Below are positions 8,645-15,719 of a stretch of 64,000 bases of DNA, piece by piece. The position numbers and the translations under genes are program-made. The stretch's first letter is position 1; each line of letters begins with the position of its first letter. The stretch is taken from positions 1,116,001 through 1,180,000 of the forward strand of contig NZ_FNWL01000001.1 in NCBI RefSeq assembly GCF_900108095.1, in the 5' to 3' direction. The notes under the pieces were generated by a model. The model was not told the origin of the DNA and ran no database searches. It saw nothing but the letters and a program-made list of their open reading frames with translations. This DNA is from Natronorubrum sediminis. Lineage in GTDB: Archaea; Halobacteriota; Halobacteria; Halobacteriales; Natrialbaceae.

Positions 8645-9073
8645 ATGACCAGCGCACGCGAGGAGTTTCTGGCCGGCGAGCGACTCGAGGACGTCGTCCT
8701 GTTTCTGGCCGACTCCTACGTCTCTGACGAGCGACTCGAGGACTTCGGCGAATCGGTCGACGACGGCGTCCTAATTATCGTCGACGGCGAACGCGGACGG
8801 AACGCGTTTCAGGCAGCCACCGGCACGGGTGCGATGGAGTTCGCCCAGTCGGCGATGGACCTCGAGGGGATCATCGACGACGACCTCGCCAGTGGGAGCT
8901 GTCCGGAAGCACCCGCCGACGAGGACCACGCGGTGCAGTTCGTCTTCGCCTTCGCGGAGGCCCAAAACGAGGACGTGGGCGGGATTTACGCCGACGGCGA
9001 CGTCGTTCACGCCTACGCGAAGTGTACCTGCGGCACGGCGTACTCCGATCGGTGGACCGTAGACTCCGCGTGA
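8645..9073 (+). CDS. conserved haloarchaeal protein (DUF5807-like)
   Basis: 142 very acidic residues starting MTSAREEFLAGERLEDVVLFL. It ends with a CTCGTAYSDRW segment; the only two cysteines close together suggest a half metal site or disulphide, while another Cys (SGSCPEAP) lies in the middle. It resembles the haloarchaeal DUF5807 family as I remember it. The ATG at 8645 follows the G/C-rich spacer; the longer frame upstream is not acidic. No function is known. Confidence 0.7.
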   Translation: MTSAREEFLAGERLEDVVLFLADSYVSDERLEDFGESVDDGVLIIVDGERGRNAFQAATGTGAMEFAQSAMDLEGIIDDDLASGSCPEAPADEDHAVQFVFAFAEAQNEDVGGIYADGDVVHAYAKCTCGTAYSDRWTVDSA

Positions 9074-9163
9074 CGGACAGTCCGCGTGAGCGTGACAGCG
9101 ATTGACATTTCGATCCAACCGTAAGGACCACCCTTTTGCGAGCGTCTCGCGTATCCTCGAGTC

Positions 9164-9859
9164 ATGAGTTCGTTCGAAACGCCACACGAGACCGAACGAG
9201 GATTCGGCCTCTCGAGTCGCGAGGTGCAGGTGATCGGTGGTGCGAGCATTCTGATGGCGGTCAACATCGTGTTGATGTACGTCATCACGGAGACGCCGCT
9301 GGCGCAGGTCAACGACTACCTGTTCGCGGCACCGATTCTGGGCGTGATCGTCTACGGGGTGGCGATCATGGGCGGCGAACTGATCGCCGAACGCGGGGTG
9401 AAAGGCGGCGACATGGGAATTGCGTTCGTCGGCATGGTGGTCTTGCAATTCGTCTTCGGAATCTTTGGCGCGGGCGTGCTTCGGTTCGCACCGCCGGAGA
9501 CCCACCTGACGATTCTGGGGATCACGGCTGTCGTCACGGCGCTGATGACGGCCGTCATCTCGGGGTACGTCTACGCTCGTTCGAAGACGTTCGAAAACTG
9601 GGGGACGTACTCGATGGTTGGATTCATCGGCGGCGTGGTCGCGATTTTGATCGGAACGTTCGTCCCCGTCGTCCTGCCGGTCGGCTTCGTGTTGATCTTC
9701 CTCGGGTTCCTGTTCAGACTCGGCTACGAAATCTGGCAGGTTCGCGACCATCGCAACGCGTCAGTTGCGTTGCAGACAATCGGCGTCTACATCGCTGTCG
9801 CTGGTGTGTTCGTCCACGTGCTACAGCTCGTGATGCGATACGTGGTCTCGCAGGACTGA
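9164..9859 (+). CDS. polytopic membrane protein, possibly Bax-inhibitor-1-like
   Basis: 231 residues with six or seven membrane helices and short loops. The C-terminal pattern FRLGYEIWQVRDHR followed by SVALQTIGVYIAVAGVFVHVLQLVMRYV recalls the end of Bax inhibitor-1/YccA proteins (a polar loop, then a last helix ending in a basic run), which act as pH-sensitive ion leaks. The resemblance is by eye only. It is directly followed by the MaoC gene on the same strand, whose own TATA box suggests separate transcription. Confidence 0.6.
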   Translation: MSSFETPHETERGFGLSSREVQVIGGASILMAVNIVLMYVITETPLAQVNDYLFAAPILGVIVYGVAIMGGELIAERGVKGGDMGIAFVGMVVLQFVFGIFGAGVLRFAPPETHLTILGITAVVTALMTAVISGYVYARSKTFENWGTYSMVGFIGGVVAILIGTFVPVVLPVGFVLIFLGFLFRLGYEIWQVRDHRNASVALQTIGVYIAVAGVFVHVLQLVMRYVVSQD

Positions 9860-9877
9860 GTGCCGGTCGTCGACGCC

Positions 9878-9904
9878 ACCGGTTTCGAACCGGTCGATTT
9901 AATC
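9878..9904 (+). promoter_or_regulatory. dyad and TATA box before the MaoC gene
   Basis: A 7-bp inverted repeat ACCGGTT-TCG-AACCGGT (9878-9894) is followed directly by GATTTAAT (9896-9903), about 28 bases before the GTG at 9929. The spacing fits a leaderless haloarchaeal promoter with a possible regulator site just upstream. Equally, the dyad may be the terminator of the membrane-protein gene that stops at 9859. Confidence 0.4.
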
Positions 9905-9928
9905 CCTTCTTCCGAAAACCCGTTCTTC

Positions 9929-10393
9929 GTGACTCACTACTACGAGGATCTGGCGGTCGGGGACGTCTTCGAAACCAGCGGCTACACGATTCAAAAAGAC
10001 GAGATCGTCGACTTCGCCGAACAGTTCGATCCACAACCGTTCCACGTCGACGAGGAGGCGGCGAAGGATTCGATGTTCGGTGAGTTGGTAGCGAGCGGTC
10101 TGCACACGCTCTGTCTGTCGGTTCGGCTGTTCGTCACGGAAATCGTGCAAGGTGAAGCGGACGTCGCGAACATGGGCGGCCTCGGCATGGACAATCTCGA
10201 GTGGCACGAACCGGTTCGACCGGACGACACGCTCACCCTTCGCGTCGAAGTGCTCGAGAAAACGCCCTCCGAGAGCCGCGAGGATCGCGGCTACGTCGAG
10301 TTCCGCCGGAGCGTCACCGTCGACGAGACGGAAGTCATGTCGATCACGTCCGTGAACATCGTCCAGCGCGAGGACGCCGCGAACGCAGAATAG
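9929..10393 (+). CDS. MaoC-family hot-dog hydratase/dehydratase
   Basis: About 154 residues with a hot-dog fold typical of MaoC/(R)-specific enoyl-CoA hydratases: YYEDLAVGDVFETSGYTI, then F-x-x-x-F-D-P-Q-P-F-H-V-D (the D...H hydratase signature) and ASGLHT. These enzymes hydrate enoyl-CoA or related thioesters in the cytoplasm. The GTG at 9929 is preferred to the GTG at 9860 because MaoC proteins start right at this tyrosine-rich strand and a TATA box sits 28 bases before it; the extra 23 codons would encode DNA that forms a dyad. Confidence 0.82.
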   Translation: MTHYYEDLAVGDVFETSGYTIQKDEIVDFAEQFDPQPFHVDEEAAKDSMFGELVASGLHTLCLSVRLFVTEIVQGEADVANMGGLGMDNLEWHEPVRPDDTLTLRVEVLEKTPSESREDRGYVEFRRSVTVDETEVMSITSVNIVQREDAANAE

Positions 10394-10422
10394 GCAACGG
10401 GAAATCGGCCGCGTTTTGTCGG

Positions 10423-11694
10423 TTAGTCGTCGCTCTCGAGGTCGTCAGCGCCTGCTGTGTCGTCGCTCTCGTGCTCGTCCACGACGGCCTCGAAGGCCTC
10501 GAGGATGACGCGCTTCGTCACGGCTCCGCGGGTAACCCAGTGGTTCGCGTAGTCGAGCATGTCGTCGTAGATGTCGGGCTTGCAGCCCGCGGCTTTGGGG
10601 TGGCCGCCACCGTTGACCTTGCCCGCGACCTCGTGGCACAACTGGAATTCCTCGGTGCCACGGATCGATGCCGATCCGGCGGGTTTGACGATGACCGAAG
10701 CGTCGGCACCCTGCTCGCGCATCGACTCGGCGACCTCGTTTTGCGAACAGCGGCCGTAGGTGATGCCGACCGTGTAGCCGCCGATATCGCGGAACTCGGC
10801 GCGACCGGTCGCCTGTTCGATGAGTTGGTTCTTCTCGATGCGACGCTCCTCGAGGAACGCTTGTGCCCACTCGGGGAGGTCGACGCCGTACTCGCGAACG
10901 ACCTCGACGTACTCCGCGGGGTCGCTCCAGTAGGCGTAGTCCGCGAGGTCGTCACTTCGTGGATCCTCGCGCAGCCAGAGGTCGTGATCTCGCGTGACGG
11001 TCGCCAGTTCCTCGTACATCGGGGAGAATTCGTACTTGAGCGAGCGATAGACCACATCCGCGCTGCACTCTTCGTCCGAGTCGCCGACTACAAGGTCGAC
11101 ACCGGCGTCACGAACCGATTCGGCGACATCGTCGCCCCACTGGTGGTGGTCGTACCAGCGGACGCCGGAGGCCGTCTCGAGCGCCGCCTCGAGTTCGTCC
11201 TCGACGTACTCGTAGCGGTCGGGGGCGAGGTCACAGACGAAAAGATCGATGCCGTCGTCGCCGAACTCAGCGACTCGAGCGAGGGCGTCCTCCACGTTGT
11301 GTGGGCTAGCCGGGATCAACGCGACGCTGTGGGGCGTCGGTTCGGGCTCCTCGAGTGCGGGCTCGTCCCCACCGGCGGCGAGTGCGGGTTCGTCGACGTC
11401 ATCGACCGCGTCTGCCACGGGTTCGGTGGAATTAGCGGCCTCCTCCTCGGCATCGTCGTCCGGTTCCGGAACCACCTGCACGTCGTCGTAAGCCTCGCGA
11501 ATCAGTGCGACGCAGGCCAGGCCGTCGGCGTCGGGGTCGGCGACGACGGCTACGTCGGCACCCTCGAGTGCGGCCGCCGTCTGTTCGTCTTCGAGATCCT
11601 CCTCGAGTTCGTCGGGGAGGAAGAAGCCGGTGCCCGGCAGCACCGATTTCCGGGCGAGTGGGAGATCACCGCTCTCGATAAGTTCCTCGTACAT
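10423..11694 (-). CDS. DHH/DHHA1 family phosphoesterase
   Basis: 423 residues. The DHH core is visible: VVADPDADGLAC (metal site 1, about residues 46-57), DLFVCDLAP, and RWYDHHQWG (the DHH motif). The C-terminal DHHA1-type region contains VNGGGHPKAAGC. A 60-residue acidic insert rich in E, D and A separates motifs 1 and 2, a typical halophilic expansion. DHH proteins hydrolyse oligonucleotides, single-stranded DNA or cyclic dinucleotides; substrate unknown. The start at 11694 (MYEELIESG) excludes an arginine-rich upstream frame. Confidence 0.88.
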   Translation of the reverse strand: MYEELIESGDLPLARKSVLPGTGFFLPDELEEDLEDEQTAAALEGADVAVVADPDADGLACVALIREAYDDVQVVPEPDDDAEEEAANSTEPVADAVDDVDEPALAAGGDEPALEEPEPTPHSVALIPASPHNVEDALARVAEFGDDGIDLFVCDLAPDRYEYVEDELEAALETASGVRWYDHHQWGDDVAESVRDAGVDLVVGDSDEECSADVVYRSLKYEFSPMYEELATVTRDHDLWLREDPRSDDLADYAYWSDPAEYVEVVREYGVDLPEWAQAFLEERRIEKNQLIEQATGRAEFRDIGGYTVGITYGRCSQNEVAESMREQGADASVIVKPAGSASIRGTEEFQLCHEVAGKVNGGGHPKAAGCKPDIYDDMLDYANHWVTRGAVTKRVILEAFEAVVDEHESDDTAGADDLESDD

Positions 11695-11858
11695 ATCTCC
11701 GTGTGCGCGCCGCCCGGGGAAGTGACTTCCCCTCTGGGGTGGCCCGCTGTAGGGACTCGAAAAGGAGTGAACCGGTGTCGGGCCGTCGCCACGCGGGGGC
11801 AGAAAACGGGCCGTCTCTCGAGCGCGCTGGACCAAAAAGGAGTCGCCCTAGGGCGCGT

Positions 11859-12323
11859 TCAGACCTCGATCGTCGACTCGCCGTCGTTTTGGATCGTCTC
11901 GAGTTGGCGCACGGAGAGCACCGGGACGGGTGCGGTTCGGACGACGCGTTCGGCAACGCTGCCGAGTAAGAGTCGGTTCTCGCCGTGACGGCCGCGGGTT
12001 CCGGTCGCGATCAGGTCGGCGTCGACCTCGCGGGCGTACGCGCAGATTTCGGCCGCGGGCCGTCCGTCTCTGACGGCCGTCGTGATCGTCGTCTCCCCGT
12101 CGGTTCGGTCCTCGACGGTCGCGAGCGCGGAATCCGCCGTCGTCTCGAGGGCGCTTTGCAGTTCGTCTCGAAGTTGGTCTGGCGAGGCGTCGACTTCGTC
12201 CGCGTCGACGACCGACAGCGCGTGGACGTCGGCGTCGAAACGACCGGCGAGGTCGAGACTCACGTCGACGGCTCGTTTGACGCTTTCAGACCCATCAGTG
12301 GCGATGACGACCGTCTCGAACAT
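11859..12323 (-). CDS. universal stress protein (UspA family)
   Basis: 154 residues: FETVVIATDGSESVKRAVDVSL at the start and the ATP-binding signature G-T-R-G-R-H-G-(x)-N-R-L-L-L-G-S-V-A near residues 115-131 (G-2x-G-9x-G-S/T). This is the nucleotide-binding type of UspA, a dimeric cytoplasmic stress-response protein. It is divergent from the next Usp gene; the two share a 150-base intergenic region, so coordinated control is possible. Confidence 0.92.
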   Translation of the reverse strand: MFETVVIATDGSESVKRAVDVSLDLAGRFDADVHALSVVDADEVDASPDQLRDELQSALETTADSALATVEDRTDGETTITTAVRDGRPAAEICAYAREVDADLIATGTRGRHGENRLLLGSVAERVVRTAPVPVLSVRQLETIQNDGESTIEV

Positions 12324-12473
12324 AGCCGACACTTGGAGACGGGCGGGCATAAATACCGGCGGGCGAGGTCAGCCTCTGGGTCCTTCGAGCAGGGCCACCA
12401 TCGGCGTGGTTTTGGGTGTCTCCCTCGAGTATGCGGGGGAGGGTTTTTGCCGACGGGCCACACATCGACGCGT

Positions 12474-12935
12474 ATGGACGACAGCGAGCCGTTTACCGTC
12501 GACACCGTCCTCGCACCGGTCGACGGCAGCGACGAATCCGAAACTGCGATCGAGTACGCCGTCGCCGTCGCCGACAGGTACGACGCGTCGGTCCACGCGC
12601 TGTTCGTACTCGGGCGCGGCGTGGTACACGGGCTGGCGAGCGGAGGCGTCGACGAATCGTCGGTTGCAACGGGTACACAGGACTTTTTCGACGACATCGC
12701 AATCGTTGCCGACGAGGCGGACGTTCCCCTCGTCACCTCCGTCGACGATGGCTTCTCACAGACGCGCAAAACGAAACACCCCGGAAACGTCGTCCTCGAC
12801 ACCGCCGACGAAATCGACGCAGACTTCATCGTGCTCCCCAGAGAGCCGGTCTCGAATACCGAATCGGCGGAAGTACTCGAGAAAGTAGCGGAGTACGTCC
12901 TCGCGTACGCGAGCCAGCCCGTGCTCTCGGTCTAA
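12474..12935 (+). CDS. universal stress protein-like, degenerate nucleotide site
   Basis: 153 residues with the Usp opening VDTVLAPVDGSDESETAIEYAV and the usual alternating strands and helices, ending in ASQPVLSV. The G-2x-G-9x-G-S/T loop of ATP-binding Usps is absent; the equivalent stretch reads LPREPVSNTESAEVLEKVAEYVL. It is therefore likely a non-ATP-binding Usp. A T-rich TATA-like box (GTTTTTGC, about 12442) stands about 29 bases before the ATG. Confidence 0.85.
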   Translation: MDDSEPFTVDTVLAPVDGSDESETAIEYAVAVADRYDASVHALFVLGRGVVHGLASGGVDESSVATGTQDFFDDIAIVADEADVPLVTSVDDGFSQTRKTKHPGNVVLDTADEIDADFIVLPREPVSNTESAEVLEKVAEYVLAYASQPVLSV

Positions 12936-12999
12936 CCTCGCTTTCGGCCTCCGAATTCTCGCCTCGTTCTTCCGTCGAGTGAGTGTGGCGAACGCAGCT

Positions 13000-13557
13000 T
13001 TAGAGTCGAATCGCCATCTCCTGTTCGAAACTCTCCGTCCCGGTCGACTCGAAGCCGACGCGTTCGTAGAGGGCGATCGCCGGATTGTTCCAGCGCTCGA
13101 CGGTCAGCCAGACGCGTTCGATGTCGATTTCGCTCGCGTGCCCGAGCAGGTGCTCGAGCAACATCGTCCCGATTCCGGCTCGCTGGTAGTCCTGAAGGAC
13201 GAAGATCGCGAGTTCCCACTCGATGTCGGCGTTGTCCTCGATGGAGGAGGGATCGTTCGTGTCGGGAACGAGCGTCGCGTGGCCGACTACGTCGTCATCG
13301 TGGCGAGCGATCACGTTGACGCTCTCCTCGGCGATAGTCTCGAGCCAGTTGCGGATCCGATCCTCGCCGGTCGGGGGGATCCCCTGCGCTCGGTCGGTCG
13401 GGTCGAACTGGACGTACATGTCGACGGCGTCCTCGAGCCACTCGGTGACGTCGTCGGGGGCGCGAAATACGATCTGTCGATCTGCTCCGTCCTCGTTCGT
13501 CGTCGGCGGCGCGGGGAACGGCCCGGCCGGCTCGTCGGGGTACTGTCGCGCAGCCAT
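13000..13557 (-). CDS. GNAT family N-acetyltransferase
   Basis: 185 residues. The acetyl-CoA loop appears as VLQDYQRAGIGTMLLEHLL (Q/R-x-x-G-x-G/A, about residues 121-139), followed by VWLTVERWNNPAIALYERVGF, the classic GNAT motif B. The N-terminal 40 residues are polar and proline-rich. It starts 2 bases after the stop of the Usp gene at 13560, so they form a tight operon. The acceptor could be a small molecule or a protein N-terminus. Confidence 0.9.
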   Translation of the reverse strand: MAARQYPDEPAGPFPAPPTTNEDGADRQIVFRAPDDVTEWLEDAVDMYVQFDPTDRAQGIPPTGEDRIRNWLETIAEESVNVIARHDDDVVGHATLVPDTNDPSSIEDNADIEWELAIFVLQDYQRAGIGTMLLEHLLGHASEIDIERVWLTVERWNNPAIALYERVGFESTGTESFEQEMAIRL

Positions 13558-13559
13558 CG

Positions 13560-13928
13560 TTATCGCACCAGTTTGACGGTCGTCGGGGCGTTCAACAGGA
13601 CGAACTCCGTGATCGGACCGAGTTGGATTTTCCCCATCGGGCTCAAGGTCCCGCCGCCGATGACGAGCTGGTCGAACTCGCCTTGCTCGGCGTAGTCGAC
13701 CATCGAACTGCCGGGATCGCCCTCGAGTTGGACGATATTGGCGTCGACGTTCGCCTCCGTGAGGAGTTTCTCGGCCTGTTTGGCCATGTCTTCTTGCGAG
13801 CGTTTCGCCTCGGGTTTTTCGGCGATGGCGACGGTGAGATCGTCGCCGACCTCGCTGGTTCGGTTGATCGTCCGCCGGAGCGTTTTGATCGATTCGTCGC
13901 TTCCGACGAGTCCCACTAAGACGTTCAT
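13560..13928 (-). CDS. short universal stress protein
   Basis: 122 residues, shorter than the usual 140-160. It begins MNVLVGLVGSDESIKTLRRTI and has a GGGTLSPMGKIQLGPITEFVLLNAPTTVKLV end that fits the Usp G-x-x-x-x-G...G-x-x-x-x-V-L-L pattern in shortened form. It is the first gene of an operon with the GNAT enzyme (2-base gap) and is divergent from the AAA+ ATPase gene, with 144 bases between them. Confidence 0.85.
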   Translation of the reverse strand: MNVLVGLVGSDESIKTLRRTINRTSEVGDDLTVAIAEKPEAKRSQEDMAKQAEKLLTEANVDANIVQLEGDPGSSMVDYAEQGEFDQLVIGGGTLSPMGKIQLGPITEFVLLNAPTTVKLVR

Positions 13929-14072
13929 ATGCATGCCTGTGCACCGGTGGACGAAAACCGTTGTGCCGCAGACCGCGCTGGGGAGACCCACATCCCGGCC
14001 GAACGCGTCACGAGTCCGCACACGTTGCGGAGGACGACGACGTTAAGACCGTGTGGTGAATACGGTGACGGA

Positions 14073-15524
14073 ATGAGTGATGCGGCGCTCGATGTCGTGG
14101 AGTTCCTGCTCACGACGAGCGTGTATTCGGACGACAGGACCCTGGACGAGAACGATCTCCCGCCGTCGGTTCGGCGCGTCTTCTGGGCGGGGAGCGTCGA
14201 CAACGACGACGGTGACGGCGAGGCCGGACGGAAACACGCCGGCATCAGTCGTCCGCTCTCGGCGACCAACGCGACCGCTCGAGAGGCGACGGGGATCGAT
14301 CAGCCCTGGGATGCCGTCTCGGAGCTGATGTTTACCGAGCGCGACGAGTTCTCGGGGACGATCACCCTCGCCCAAGAAGACATGGCCGAACAGTGGTTCG
14401 CCGAGCGCGTCGACGACGAGCGACTGCGCGAGAACCCCACGCTCACGAAGCACTTCACGACTCACGAGGAATACGGCGACGAATTCGACGTGACTCACGA
14501 GGAAGCGCGCGAGGAAAACCGACCAATTCAGGCCGATCGCGTCTGGATCGACGGACTACTCGAGGAGTACTTCGACGAAGACGAAGACGAGGAGATGCTC
14601 GACCTCGTCGACGTTCGCGCGCCCGAAGAAGTCGACATGTCCCTTGACGACCTCGTGCTCACCGAAGATCAAAAGAACGAACTCAACAAGATCGCGAAGG
14701 CCATCGAGCACCGTGACTACCTCTCGCGGATCGGTCTTCGAGAGATCGGGAAGCTACTGTTCGTCGGCCCGCCGGGGACGGGGAAGACGTCGACGGCACA
14801 GGCACTGGCCCAGGACATGGACCTGCCGTTCGTCGAGGTCAAACTCTCGATGATTACGAGCCAGTATCTCGGCGAGACGGCCAAAAACGTCGATAAGACG
14901 TTCGAAGTCGCCAAACGGCTCTCGCCGTGTATCCTCTTCATCGACGAGTTCGACTTCGTTGCCAAGACTCGCAGCAGCGACGAACACGCCGCGCTCAAAC
15001 GCGCGGTGAACACCCTGCTCAAGAGCATCGACAACATCTCGCTGATCGAAGACGACGTGCTCTTGATCGGCGCGACCAACCACCCCGATCAACTCGACGA
15101 CGCCGCCTGGCGGCGCTTCGACGAGATCATCAACTTCCCGAAACCCGACCACAGCATGCGAGCGGACATCCTCTCGCTCATCACCCGGACGATGGACATC
15201 AGCGAGTTCGACCCGTACCTCATCGCCGAGGCCACCGAAGGCCTCACCGGCAGCGACCTCCGGATGGTGCTTCGAGAGGCTGTCCTCGAGGCCCTGACCG
15301 AGGACCGGACCACCCTCACGCAAGAGGACCTCCTCGACGCCGTCGAGGAGTTCGAGGAGCGAGACACCTTGAAGAACATGGATATGATGGACGGCGACCA
15401 CGACGCGCTCGTCGCCGGCGGCGACCTCGGAAAGGCGAGTGACGGCGGTGAGCCGAGTGGCTCGAGTGGTTCTGGACACGATCACGACCACGACCACGGT
15501 CACGACCACGATCATAGCCACTGA
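14073..15524 (+). CDS. AAA+ ATPase with histidine-rich C-terminal tail
   Basis: 483 residues. A unique acidic N-terminal region (about 1-190) precedes one AAA+ module: Walker A GPPGTGKT (232-239), Walker B LFIDEFD (288-294), sensor 1 GATNHPD (333-339), arginine finger WRRFDE (346-351) and the lid motif TGSDLRMVLREA. The last 16 residues alternate His with Asp/Gly (HDHDHDHGHDHDHSH) after a Gly/Ser linker. The AAA+ core resembles SpoVK/Cdc48-like remodelers of the type common in haloarchaea; the target is unknown. The ATG at 14073 starts the acidic sequence. The tail may bind metal ions. Confidence 0.85.
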   Translation: MSDAALDVVEFLLTTSVYSDDRTLDENDLPPSVRRVFWAGSVDNDDGDGEAGRKHAGISRPLSATNATAREATGIDQPWDAVSELMFTERDEFSGTITLAQEDMAEQWFAERVDDERLRENPTLTKHFTTHEEYGDEFDVTHEEAREENRPIQADRVWIDGLLEEYFDEDEDEEMLDLVDVRAPEEVDMSLDDLVLTEDQKNELNKIAKAIEHRDYLSRIGLREIGKLLFVGPPGTGKTSTAQALAQDMDLPFVEVKLSMITSQYLGETAKNVDKTFEVAKRLSPCILFIDEFDFVAKTRSSDEHAALKRAVNTLLKSIDNISLIEDDVLLIGATNHPDQLDDAAWRRFDEIINFPKPDHSMRADILSLITRTMDISEFDPYLIAEATEGLTGSDLRMVLREAVLEALTEDRTTLTQEDLLDAVEEFEERDTLKNMDMMDGDHDALVAGGDLGKASDGGEPSGSSGSGHDHDHDHGHDHDHSH

Positions 15525-15719
15525 ACCGGTCAGTGACGACGGCCGGCGTAGCGAGGGTCTCCATCCACGGCGAAGTTCGAGAGCCAGAGAGAGGAGCACC
15601 GAATGGACGAGTAGAGGAGTAATGGTATCGTGTAGATCGGTGCCTGTTCGTCGGACGGACGCTTTCAGTCGGCGTAACTGTCACAATGTTTTTTATTACC
15701 GCTGTTTGACCGGCTGGGT

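Noticed and set aside
9878-9894. Possible link between this ACCGG dyad and those near pyrH
   Set aside because: The half-sites are in opposite order (ACCGG...CCGGT versus CCGGT...ACCGG), so a shared binder is not supported.
10201-11988. A 595-codon plus-strand frame across the DHH gene
   Set aside because: It is the complement of the DHH phosphoesterase gene, which has all its catalytic motifs; long antisense frames are common in GC-rich DNA.
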